A stretch of DNA of 29,441 nucleotides from a virus. Position numbers and translations under genes: made by a program. Each line of letters starts with the position of its first letter. Positions within the stretch are counted from its first letter, which is position 1. The stretch lies in IMG/VR virus record IMGVR_UViG_3300048064_000115, positions 1 through 29,441 of that record; one strand, written 5' to 3'. Of this stretch, positions 13,881 to 22,374 are shown piece after piece. The notes beneath the pieces are model-generated. The model made no database searches and was not told where the DNA came from. It was given only the letters and a program-made list of their open reading frames with translations.

Positions 13881-14900
13881 ATGGCTAACGGAGATACATC
13901 CGCGTCCCGATTGGGACAAGTTAATGCGAGCGGAGCAGTTGATGCTTTGTTCCTTAAGGTGTTCTCAGGAGAAATCCTGACCACCTTCGAAGAGTTCAAC
14001 GTGATGAAAGACCTTCACACGGTTCGGACTATATCCAACGGTAAGTCTGCTCAGTTCCCTGTAACTGGCATTGCTACCGCTAAATACCACACCCCAGGTC
14101 AGAACATTGCTGATGCCGGTAACAGCTACCTCAGTGCTATTAAACACGCTGAGAAACTTATCAGCATTGATGATGTCCTACTTGCCTCTACGTTCATTGC
14201 AAACATTGATGAGCTTAAGAACCACTACGATGTCCGAAGCATTTATGCTCAGGAACTCGGTAAGGCTCTTGCCAAGCGTTTCGATCTTGCAACCATGAAG
14301 ACCCTTACGGCTGCTGCTCGTTCGGCTGCGACTATTACTGGCGGTAAAGCTGGTATCGCAATCGATGGAGGTGAGCCGGGTGCTTTCACTGGAACTGTGA
14401 TTCAAGCCAAGCTCTTTGAGGCTGCTCAGAAGCTTGACGAGAACGACATCCCTAACGATGGAAAGCGTTTCGCTATCCTTAAGCCAGCCGATTACTACAC
14501 ATTGCTTGCCTCTGGTGAAGAGGTTATCAACCGTGACTTCGGTGGTCGTGGTGATGTTGCTACTGGTCGCATCCCAATGGTTGCTGGTATTAACATCTAC
14601 AAGTCAAATCACCTTGTTGACGTAGCTATCGGCGCTAGTTCACAAAACGGACAAGACGCAAGTGCTTCTGTGAAGAACGACGTGTTTGGCTCTGGTGGAA
14701 TCGGATACAACGCCGACATGGACAAGACCTTCATCATTGGTGGACACCCATCGGCGATTGGAACTGTCAAGCTCCTTGACCTTGCTACCGAAAGCGACTA
14801 CAAGGTCGAACTCCAAGGAAGCCTGTTCGTAGCTAAGTATGCTATGGGCCACGGTGTCCTTCGCCCCGAAGCTGCCTTTGAAATCAAAGACGCTGACTAA
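13881..14900 (+). CDS. Major capsid protein, T7 gp10-like
   Basis: A 339-residue major head protein (T7 gp10A has 344), expected to have the HK97 fold and to build the icosahedral capsid. Family landmarks are DALFLKVFSGEILTTFEE (about 21-38), VRTISNGKSAQFPVTG (about 48-63), DDVLLASTFIANIDELKNHYDVR (two pieces, about 97-119) and a C-terminal GHGVLRPEAAFEI. Codon use is strongly biased to codons ending in C or G, or in T for Gly, Val and Ala, as expected for a highly expressed gene. A strong terminator follows directly. No frameshift site producing a longer second form is visible. Confidence 0.96.
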   Translation: MANGDTSASRLGQVNASGAVDALFLKVFSGEILTTFEEFNVMKDLHTVRTISNGKSAQFPVTGIATAKYHTPGQNIADAGNSYLSAIKHAEKLISIDDVLLASTFIANIDELKNHYDVRSIYAQELGKALAKRFDLATMKTLTAAARSAATITGGKAGIAIDGGEPGAFTGTVIQAKLFEAAQKLDENDIPNDGKRFAILKPADYYTLLASGEEVINRDFGGRGDVATGRIPMVAGINIYKSNHLVDVAIGASSQNGQDASASVKNDVFGSGGIGYNADMDKTFIIGGHPSAIGTVKLLDLATESDYKVELQGSLFVAKYAMGHGVLRPEAAFEIKDAD

Positions 14901-14920
14901 TACCCCCTAATAACCCCAAC

Positions 14921-14966
14921 GGTCGCACTCCTTTCTTTAATGATTGGGGTGCGGCCTTTTCCTTTT
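14921..14966 (+). terminator. Rho-independent terminator after the major capsid gene
   Basis: An 11-base-pair stem pairs GGTCGCACTCC (14921-14931) with GGGGTGCGGCC (14946-14956), including two G-T wobbles, around a 14-base loop. It is followed by a T/C tract TTTTCCTTTT. It corresponds in position to the T7 T-phi terminator, which lets capsid mRNA exceed the downstream tail-gene mRNA through partial termination. It is the only convincing terminator in the window. Confidence 0.88.
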
Positions 14967-14976
14967 CCCACTTACT

Positions 14977-15573
14977 ATGGCTACCCTTACCTCCAAACTT
15001 GACGCTGTTAACACCATGCTCGGTTACGTTACCGAAGCACCTGTAAACTCTATTGCTAACACTACTGCTTTGCCGCCATCTGCTGCACTTGCTAAAGGTG
15101 TTATTGACGAAGTGTCACGTGAGGTTCAACAAGATGGGTGGCACTTTAACACAGCCCAAGACTACAAGTTGGAAGCCAATGCCTCCAATAAGTTTGTGTT
15201 ACCTGACAACGTCCTACAAGTGGACACAGTTGACACCACCTATGATGTAGTCCAACGAGGCACCACATTGTTCGACCGTAAGAACTACACTGATGTCTTC
15301 ACTGAAGACGAGCTTAAGGTTAACATAACATTTTTACTTGAATACGAAGAGCTACCAGAACAGGCTCGACGTTACATCGCCCTCAAAGCATCCCGGATGT
15401 TTGCTAACAGACTTGTTGGCTCCCGTGAGATTGAGGCACTTATTTACCGTGATGAGATTCGCGCCAAGGCAGCTATGGAAGAAGCTGAAGGTAACAACTC
15501 AGATCGAACAATCTTTGACAACTACGACACTGCTACACGTATCGGCATCAACCGCCGCATTGACCTTGCTTAA
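14977..15573 (+). CDS. Tail tubular protein A (adaptor), T7 gp11-like
   Basis: A 198-residue adaptor that connects portal and nozzle in T7-type tails (T7 gp11 has 196). Landmarks are TSKLDAVNTMLGYVTEAPVNSI (two pieces, about 4-25), VSREVQQDGWHFN (about 47-59), a central LFDRKNYTDVF and PEQARRYIALKASRMFANRLVGS (two pieces, about 126-148). The ATG at 14977 begins MATLTSK, which fits the family; an earlier in-frame ATG at 14944 lies inside the terminator hairpin and is rejected. No Shine-Dalgarno sequence. Confidence 0.94.
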   Translation: MATLTSKLDAVNTMLGYVTEAPVNSIANTTALPPSAALAKGVIDEVSREVQQDGWHFNTAQDYKLEANASNKFVLPDNVLQVDTVDTTYDVVQRGTTLFDRKNYTDVFTEDELKVNITFLLEYEELPEQARRYIALKASRMFANRLVGSREIEALIYRDEIRAKAAMEEAEGNNSDRTIFDNYDTATRIGINRRIDLA

Positions 15574-15576
15574 ACG

Positions 15577-18327
15577 ATGGCTAACATAACAACTACCGTT
15601 CCTAACCTCATCCAAGGGGTCAGCCAACAGTCACCTCAGGTGCGTCTAGCTGGTCAATGTGAGGAACAGATCAACGGTCTTTCCACCGTCACCAAAGGAC
15701 TCACTAAGCGTCCTCCGGCACGGCTCATAGACAACCTAGGGGCTGTAGCTCTTGAGGGTGACTTCCTGCACTTCATCAACCGGAGTGAGACTGAAAGGTA
15801 TGTTGTTACTATTGAGCATCGGACCACAGGTGACGGCTCAGGTGTTATCAGGGTGTTTAACCTAGAGACCGGAGACGAAGCATCTGTTGAAGGCGGCACT
15901 GGTGGTTACACGGTCAGTGGCGATTATCTTAAACTAGCAACAGCTAACAAGTCCCACGAACAGCTTAAAGCTCTTACCATAGGTGACAGCACGTTCCTTC
16001 TTAACACTGATGTTACTGTTGGTAAGACAGCCGAGAAGTCCGAGGCGCTTGATTCGTCCCGTGCCTTAGTGTTTGTTAAACAAGGAGACTACGCTAAGAA
16101 GTATGGTCTTAAGTTCAGAGACAAAGGAACCTTTAGTGGCGGTGGTGCAACTTTTAGTATTACTTGGGCAGAGGAAAGGACTGGGTTCTTCGATAATAAA
16201 TACATTTATCAAATCAGCAGTATCAGTGTCATTAGCGGTGGATCAGGCTACACATCCGACGATGAGCCAACGATTGAGTTTCCGACAGGAGTAGAATGGC
16301 AGATCCGTCCTGAGTTCGATATTACTGTAGATTCAACGACACAGGCTGTAACAGGAGTAACACTTCTTCATAAAGGATTAACAACAGTATACGACTCGCA
16401 ACAAAGCTTTGCCTCATCAATCCCTGCGTCCCCTGCTTATGACGAAGTTCATGTTGTCACTCATAAGGCATCACACAACGACCAAGCAGCCGATACAGTT
16501 AACATTGCCCAAAGACTTACTACCGTCCTAAATGGAGGCAACGCCGATGATAATACTGTTATTGATGAACAACAACCGGAACATTCTACTGGACCTTTCC
16601 CTGTAGCCGCCGCTTACACCTCAAAGGACAAAGACGGCTCTATCCTCATCAACCGCAACGACGGCCAAGACTTCTTCCTTGAAGCATTCGATGGTCTTGC
16701 TGGTTCCGGCCTAGGACTCGTCCACAAAGAAGTCGATTCGCTGTCGGATCTACCTGTGCGTGGACCTGATGGTTTCCGGGTTGCTGTGCGTGGCTCTGCT
16801 GACGCTAACGAGGACGACTACTATCTCCGCTTTGAGACTAACGACGGTCAATCCTTTGGTGAAGGAGGATGGGTAGAAGACGTAGGACCAGACCTCGACA
16901 TCGCTCTCGACCCCGACACCCTTCCCCTTCAGCTTGTTAACACAGGCCCGAACACCTTTACAGTTAACACTACCGGGTGGGCCAAGCGTAAGTCAGGCGA
17001 TGATGATACCAACCCATTTCCATCCTTTGTCGGCAAGAAGCTTAACAACTTTGTCTTCTTTAAGAACCGCCTAGGATTCATCTACGAGGACTCTGTGGTG
17101 CTTTCGGAAGCCGGAGAACTCTTTAACTTCTTTAGGACCACCGTAAGGACTCTGTTGGATACCGCTCCGATTGATGTTACATCGGCAACCGCTAACGTAA
17201 CAAACCTTCGAAGCAGTGTAGCCTTCCAAGAGAACCTGTTGTTATTTGCCGACCGGGGACAGTTTGTTCTTAAGGGTGATCCCTTGACCAACGAAACAAT
17301 CACTCTTGAGGCAGTCACCAACTATGATGTTAACACATCCGAAGATCCCCTTGCTGTTGGCTCTTATGTCTATTTCCCATTTAAGCGTGGTAACTTCCTC
17401 GGTATGCAAGAGTATTCTCTCAATGCCACCACGGACGTTTACGACTCGGATGACATTACCACACAAGTTCCAGGATACATCACCAACGGTAACATCCTTG
17501 TAACATCAGGGTCAACAGCTACCGACCTCATTGCTCTTAGCTCAGGAGGCGACACCATCTACGTCTACAAGTATTTCTTTAACGGACGGGAAAAGGTTGT
17601 TAGCTCATGGAGCAAGTTCAAGATGCCCTTCAATGTCCTAAGCCTAGAGTTCATCAATAGCTCCCTGTTTGTTGTCGGTGACAAAGATGGCGACACCCTG
17701 TTGACTGAGATGAAGTGTGAAGAGCTACGTCTTGAGGACGACACCCTTGACAGCTTTACGATCCACCTTGACATGCTCAAGAAGAAAACCTTTGTTGGTA
17801 ACCCCACCTCCACACCTACCGCCACCTTGATCGACCTTGGGTTCACTCCCGGTCCTGATGATGTTGTTGAGGTGTATGACAGCCACGGTAACCGGGTAAC
17901 TGTTAACTTTGTCAACGGCACCCAAGCAAGCATCCAGTCCTACAACCGGACGTGCTTCAGTGGTGTTCGATACAACCTAGAATACACCTTCAGTGAGCCA
18001 GTGTTCAAACAAGGTAACCCACCAGTGTCCTCGGGTCTTGCCCGCATGATCCTTAGGAATGGCACCTTGTTCTTTACGGACGCTGTGGATTTCCAAGTTG
18101 AGGTAACACCAGTTGCTAGGGACAAGCGTATCTTTACCTACAGTCCTAACGTCATTAACATCACCTCGACGGACACCCTGCTTTCACAAGACGGTAAGTT
18201 GCGATTCTCGATCTTTACACAAGCCAAGGATTCGCTTATTAAGATTGTTAACTCAAGTGCATTTGCATCTAACTTCCAAGCCTGTGAATTCGAAGCCAAC
18301 GTCCATACCCGTTCAACTAGAATATAA
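15577..18327 (+). CDS. Tail tubular protein B (nozzle), T7 gp12-like
   Basis: A 916-residue tail nozzle protein, longer than T7 gp12 (794). The N-terminus is diagnostic: NLIQGVSQQSPQVRLAGQCEEQINGLS (two pieces, about 8-34), then TKGLTKRPPARLI. Further conserved parts are PFPSFVGKKLNNFVFFKNRLGF (two pieces, about 486-507), ENLLLFADRGQFVL and YVYFPFKRGNFLGMQEY. The family forms the hexameric nozzle to which fibres attach. It begins 3 bases after the gp11 stop, and its last 44 bases overlap the likely start region of the gp13-like gene. Confidence 0.94.
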   Translation: MANITTTVPNLIQGVSQQSPQVRLAGQCEEQINGLSTVTKGLTKRPPARLIDNLGAVALEGDFLHFINRSETERYVVTIEHRTTGDGSGVIRVFNLETGDEASVEGGTGGYTVSGDYLKLATANKSHEQLKALTIGDSTFLLNTDVTVGKTAEKSEALDSSRALVFVKQGDYAKKYGLKFRDKGTFSGGGATFSITWAEERTGFFDNKYIYQISSISVISGGSGYTSDDEPTIEFPTGVEWQIRPEFDITVDSTTQAVTGVTLLHKGLTTVYDSQQSFASSIPASPAYDEVHVVTHKASHNDQAADTVNIAQRLTTVLNGGNADDNTVIDEQQPEHSTGPFPVAAAYTSKDKDGSILINRNDGQDFFLEAFDGLAGSGLGLVHKEVDSLSDLPVRGPDGFRVAVRGSADANEDDYYLRFETNDGQSFGEGGWVEDVGPDLDIALDPDTLPLQLVNTGPNTFTVNTTGWAKRKSGDDDTNPFPSFVGKKLNNFVFFKNRLGFIYEDSVVLSEAGELFNFFRTTVRTLLDTAPIDVTSATANVTNLRSSVAFQENLLLFADRGQFVLKGDPLTNETITLEAVTNYDVNTSEDPLAVGSYVYFPFKRGNFLGMQEYSLNATTDVYDSDDITTQVPGYITNGNILVTSGSTATDLIALSSGGDTIYVYKYFFNGREKVVSSWSKFKMPFNVLSLEFINSSLFVVGDKDGDTLLTEMKCEELRLEDDTLDSFTIHLDMLKKKTFVGNPTSTPTATLIDLGFTPGPDDVVEVYDSHGNRVTVNFVNGTQASIQSYNRTCFSGVRYNLEYTFSEPVFKQGNPPVSSGLARMILRNGTLFFTDAVDFQVEVTPVARDKRIFTYSPNVINITSTDTLLSQDGKLRFSIFTQAKDSLIKIVNSSAFASNFQACEFEANVHTRSTRI

Positions 18328-18790
18328 TAACGTCTACCTTAGGTCAGCCCGTAAATCTGACTGTGAAGAGGTAGGCATCAACATGCGCCACATCGACAAA
18401 CTTGAATGTTTGTTAACCAGTGGGTCCACCCCAACACAAGCCCTAACCTTAGGGTTAAAGCAAGACTACCACACGTGGACCATATGCGCCAAAGACGACC
18501 ACGCTCCCTTAGCTTGCTTTGGGATCGGTGAGCTTATCAAGGATAACACCAACTACATCTGGTTGTTATCAACCGATAGGCTGCTTCAAGTTGCGGGCTT
18601 TGAGTTTGCTAAAGCTAGTAAAGCTTGGCTTTCCTTTATTGTTAACCACTACAAACTACCATGTGTCAACCACGTCCACGTCCAAAACACCACAGCTATT
18701 CGATGGCTTAAGTGGTGTGGTGCTGAGTTCTCCGATGACGACTCCACCGACTTCCTTTCATTCCAAATCAATCCCTCTTTATCTAAATAA
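18284..18790 (+). CDS. GNAT-fold protein, T7 gp13-like, non-ATG start
   Basis: About 168 residues with the acetyltransferase-like fold seen in T7 gp13, which is needed for internal core assembly. Core segments are VYLRSARKSDCEEVG (the first strand and helix), PLACFGIGELI, YIWLLSTDRLL, FAKASKAWLSF and VHVQNTTAIRWLKWCGAEF, the classical end of GNAT domains. No in-frame ATG precedes the first strand: the nearest, at 18383, would remove it. I give the GTG at 18284; an ATA at 18305 is the other option. The frame is open back to 18113, but that part is gp12 shadow. A 13-base junction repeat surrounds the stop. Confidence 0.8.
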   Translation: MNSKPTSIPVQLEYNNVYLRSARKSDCEEVGINMRHIDKLECLLTSGSTPTQALTLGLKQDYHTWTICAKDDHAPLACFGIGELIKDNTNYIWLLSTDRLLQVAGFEFAKASKAWLSFIVNHYKLPCVNHVHVQNTTAIRWLKWCGAEFSDDDSTDFLSFQINPSLSK

Positions 18791-18795
18791 CAATT

Positions 18796-19305
18796 ATGTG
18801 TAATCCTATCGTTATGGCTGTAGCTAGTGCTGCATCTTCCTATGCTGGGCAACGGGCTGCGGCAAACGCCCAAGAAAAAGCTCAAGCACAAGCCTCTGCT
18901 GCTGAACAAGTTAGAGCGCAACGTGCTAATACAGCGGTAAGACTAAGAGAGGCGCAGGAAAACACAGCCCGGTCACAACGCACCGAAGCCGCGCAAGTTC
19001 AGACTATGGAAGCAAAGTCACGTGCGCGTTTAATTGCTCTTACGGAGTCAGGTATTGCTGGTATGTCCTTAGAGAGGTTGACCGATTCGTTGACAGCGAA
19101 ACAAGCAAGATACGCGTTCTCTGAGAAACAACAGCAGAAGATGCAAGCACAGCAGACTGGATTAGAGTTAGAGGAAGGAGCCATACGCTCACGAATGAAC
19201 CAGCTTAGAATCAACCAGCCAATCAAACAAGCCAGCCTATTGGAAGCAGGGTTACAAGGCATGCAAACCGGAATGCAAACCGCTCAGGTGTTTCCCTCTA
19301 AATAA
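18796..19305 (+). CDS. Internal core protein, T7 gp14-like
   Basis: A 169-residue alanine/glutamine-rich, helical protein (T7 gp14 has 196). The start MCNPIVMAVASAASSYAGQR, then AAANAQEKAQAQASAAEQVR, is typical of gp14-like proteins. They are ejected from the capsid first and form the outer-membrane part of the trans-envelope channel. An internal LIALTESGIAGMSLERL segment (about 76-92) is also family-like. The gene follows the gp13 stop by 5 bases (TAACAATTATG). Codon use is less biased than in capsid and nozzle genes. Confidence 0.87.
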   Translation: MCNPIVMAVASAASSYAGQRAAANAQEKAQAQASAAEQVRAQRANTAVRLREAQENTARSQRTEAAQVQTMEAKSRARLIALTESGIAGMSLERLTDSLTAKQARYAFSEKQQQKMQAQQTGLELEEGAIRSRMNQLRINQPIKQASLLEAGLQGMQTGMQTAQVFPSK

Positions 19306-19314
19306 CAATTTTAA

Positions 19315-22300
19315 ATGACAACAGAAGATCTTAAAAAAGCACTCTCTCAGGACACACGGGAGAAAGTTGATGTTAATCTTGGTCAAGTCTCACTGCGATC
19401 AACAATCAGCCGTGGCGGTCAATACAACGTAGTAACACAAGAAACCCCCAAGGAGAACTCGTTTACTCAATTATCGAAAGCGTTAAATCAGTTCCCTCAA
19501 CTTGCTGGTCAATTTAAAAACATTCAACAACAAGCGGGGATCGAGAAAGTCCAAGGGATGTCCCCTATGGAGATTAAAGAGGAGCTAAAGAAACGCGCAG
19601 AGGGCGGCGACGAATCAGCAAAAAGTTTTATCTATGACTTGTTTCAGAAAGAGGCCGTTGATGAAGAACTGTATCGTCAGGTGTTAAAGACGGAAGTCAT
19701 TCCAAAGTTACAGACCTTAGAGGCTGAGTTATCAAACGCTTCTCCATCAGAGATGAACAAAATCTTAAACTCTGAAGACCCAATCGCAGAGCTTGAGAAG
19801 CGTTACAACGATGTGATACCGGGTGAAGTAGATGCAATGGTCGCTAATTCATCTCACCAAAAAGCGTTACACAATGAGATGTTACGTAGGATTCCGGGAC
19901 TCGCTGGTAAAACCCACGCTACCTTGATCGATAACAGACGCAAATTTATTAACTCAGCATCACAAGAGAACATCCTTATGGACGACTCCAGTGAGTGGAC
20001 TAACACACCTTTAGATGATTCTTTTGGCGCGGTAGACCTCAACACTGAGGACATTCCACCTCTTCCAGGGGATGACGTGACTTATAACGAAGGTGCTGGC
20101 GGGTCAGTGCTACCTTCGAGCGACCCGTTTAATACGGAACCTAAAGATCCTGTGGTGAACCAAGAGAAACCTAAGTTACCTAGGGTTGCTCCTGCTGGTC
20201 CTCTGGTGTTACCAGCCACGCTTGATACGTTCCTAAAAGAACCCGGCAGTGAACTAAACTCTCTTGAACAATTCATGCGAGGAGAAGCAGACTACGTGAG
20301 TGTCTCAGCGAACCCAGCGCAACAAGGTGACGAAAGTATTTTAACAGAGTTTTCCTTTGTCGATAAGACCGGAACTACAAACAACTTAGAGAACGTCCCG
20401 ATTAAGGTAGAGGCAACGACTAACGCAGGGAAGACCTCGCCGAAAGGTTTTTTTGGAATAGTTACCGAGGGCATATCCGAAGCGGTTAAAGGTGCTAAGT
20501 ATATCCAAGAAGGAACAGCACCCGAAACTGTCGTAGACAAAAAGCCGGTAAAGTTAACCGCAAGCCAAGAAGTTGAATTAGATGTTAATACATTAAAACA
20601 AGAGAGAGAAGCAAAAGCTTACACACACGCCTTTTCTAACGATAACAAATACCGAAGAGGAGTCGCGGATATACAAGCGGGTAAGAATCTAGATGACCCT
20701 CAAAAGTGGCGCGAAAAAGTTGAAAACTCATCCCTTCAATTTCTACAAGCAAACATTCAAGAAAATCTAAATGTCACTGACACCTATCTTGAGCAAGTTA
20801 AAAACGGCGAGCTAACTCTCGACGGTAAGAAATACTCTAACCTATACATATCACGTCTACAACGGATGGTTGATGCCGAAGAGAAGCGTCAGGAGACAAC
20901 CGATGACTCGTTTGGATCAGAACTGGCCTTGGCTGAACAAATGAAGATTTCGCAAATATTGATTGATGCCAAGAAAATGACGGCTGATCAAGTCCAAGAA
21001 GAGTTAGCTTCTTCTGTTATTAGGGCTGAAACCCTGTTTAATAATAAACAAATCGGAAAATCTGAGCGTGACGATCTAATTGCTGATGCAAATAACAAAC
21101 GAGAATTGATAGGACAATTTGGAATAACTGACGACGTTGACTTCTACGCCTTGATACCCAACCGAGAAACCATCCTTCAGAATCTAGGTAAAACAGACTT
21201 AAGTAGAAAATATCAAAGCTCGGATTCTTTAGTTGAAGCTTGGGAATCTCTGGGAAAAGACGTATCAGGCTTGAAAGTTACACAAGAAGACGACTGGCAA
21301 GGAAAAGCCAAAGACACTTGGAATACAATCCTGTATGATGCACCGCAAAAGACATGGTTAAAAGCCAGTGAAAAAGCTGCTCGTGACATTATGAAGGAAT
21401 ACGAGCAGCGTGGAATTAAAGACCCACGTCTATTTAATGTTACTACCGAAGACGGTCGTGAGTTAACAATTCGTGAGCTATACCGGGAAAGATTAGAAAC
21501 CTATTTTAAAGAAGAAGCTGATAAAACTTCTGATAATGCGCTTGAGGAAATAAGAAAACGCGCTGAAAAATTTAGGGGTGAGGCTTCGGTTGATCGACTA
21601 GCTAACAAGGCTGGTGTAAAACCCACCGATTCGTTTGAAAGAGCGCAGACAAAAATCGCAATGGCGTTAGAAGAAAGTAAAGGTAAAACCGACTTTCTGG
21701 ATAAGGATGGTAAAATGGTTCCCACACAAAGTAACGAAACCTCTGAGAACGCTTTGGATCGCTTTAACATCACCGTTTCGGACGATGACGCTCTTAAATT
21801 GATGAAAAATAAAAACTCAAATTACGACACGCGACAGCAGTTAATTGAGCAAGTCTATCGTAAAACCACCCCTTCGTATTACTTAGATCAAGCGTTTGCG
21901 GGTGCGGTTTATGAAAGAGATAAAAAGTTTAATAAAGCAGATGAACACAGAGCAAAAGTTATAGAACGATCTAAGTATATTGGATTGCCTATGCAGCTAC
22001 ACAGGGACGGTGCGGTTATTCGTTACCAAGGAACCACAGCAGGGAAATCCCCGGAACGCGGTAACTACAGCCCGAGAAAAGGAGTGCCTAGTTATACTCT
22101 TGAATTAAACCCAGACGGCGATGGACCTGATGGAAATAAATTACCTCCTCTTTATTCACGCAGAGATACACCTAAGACTCACATCTATAGTTACTACGCA
22201 GCAAGAGCCGGAGCTTATAACGTATTTGATGACTTAGATGAGTTGTTTAAAAAGTATTTCCCAGATGGAACGGAAGAACAAAAGATACAATTTAGAACTG

Positions 22301-22365
22301 ACCAAGTAGAACTAGCTCGTAAGATTGGCTTCGGACTGCCAGCTAAAGAGAAAACTCCTAAATAA
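19315..22365 (+). CDS. Internal core protein, T7 gp15-like
   Basis: A 1016-residue protein at the gp15 position, much longer than T7 gp15 (747). In T7 this protein is ejected and forms the periplasmic tunnel that spools DNA into the cell. The sequence is mostly charged helix. Residues 1-210 and about 430-1016 look like the helical family body (ending with YYAARAGAYNVFDDLDELFK). Residues about 212-425 differ: a Pro/Gly/Ser-rich, disordered-looking insert containing PRVAPAGPLVLPATLD and FVDKTGTTNN. No enzymatic motif is visible. The leader is TAACAATTTTAA without a Shine-Dalgarno sequence. Confidence 0.85.
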   Translation: MTTEDLKKALSQDTREKVDVNLGQVSLRSTISRGGQYNVVTQETPKENSFTQLSKALNQFPQLAGQFKNIQQQAGIEKVQGMSPMEIKEELKKRAEGGDESAKSFIYDLFQKEAVDEELYRQVLKTEVIPKLQTLEAELSNASPSEMNKILNSEDPIAELEKRYNDVIPGEVDAMVANSSHQKALHNEMLRRIPGLAGKTHATLIDNRRKFINSASQENILMDDSSEWTNTPLDDSFGAVDLNTEDIPPLPGDDVTYNEGAGGSVLPSSDPFNTEPKDPVVNQEKPKLPRVAPAGPLVLPATLDTFLKEPGSELNSLEQFMRGEADYVSVSANPAQQGDESILTEFSFVDKTGTTNNLENVPIKVEATTNAGKTSPKGFFGIVTEGISEAVKGAKYIQEGTAPETVVDKKPVKLTASQEVELDVNTLKQEREAKAYTHAFSNDNKYRRGVADIQAGKNLDDPQKWREKVENSSLQFLQANIQENLNVTDTYLEQVKNGELTLDGKKYSNLYISRLQRMVDAEEKRQETTDDSFGSELALAEQMKISQILIDAKKMTADQVQEELASSVIRAETLFNNKQIGKSERDDLIADANNKRELIGQFGITDDVDFYALIPNRETILQNLGKTDLSRKYQSSDSLVEAWESLGKDVSGLKVTQEDDWQGKAKDTWNTILYDAPQKTWLKASEKAARDIMKEYEQRGIKDPRLFNVTTEDGRELTIRELYRERLETYFKEEADKTSDNALEEIRKRAEKFRGEASVDRLANKAGVKPTDSFERAQTKIAMALEESKGKTDFLDKDGKMVPTQSNETSENALDRFNITVSDDDALKLMKNKNSNYDTRQQLIEQVYRKTTPSYYLDQAFAGAVYERDKKFNKADEHRAKVIERSKYIGLPMQLHRDGAVIRYQGTTAGKSPERGNYSPRKGVPSYTLELNPDGDGPDGNKLPPLYSRRDTPKTHIYSYYAARAGAYNVFDDLDELFKKYFPDGTEEQKIQFRTDQVELARKIGFGLPAKEKTPK

Positions 22366-22374
22366 TTTTACCAT

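Noticed and set aside
14944-14976. Upstream in-frame ATG for the gp11-like gene
   Set aside because: It lies in the loop of the strong terminator and would add MGCGLFLFPLT, which is unlike the family. The ATG at 14977 gives the normal length and N-terminus.
18113-18283. Upstream extension of the gp13-like frame to an ATG at 18113
   Set aside because: This part overlaps conserved gp12 coding sequence, and its translation is low-complexity with no similarity to gp13 proteins.
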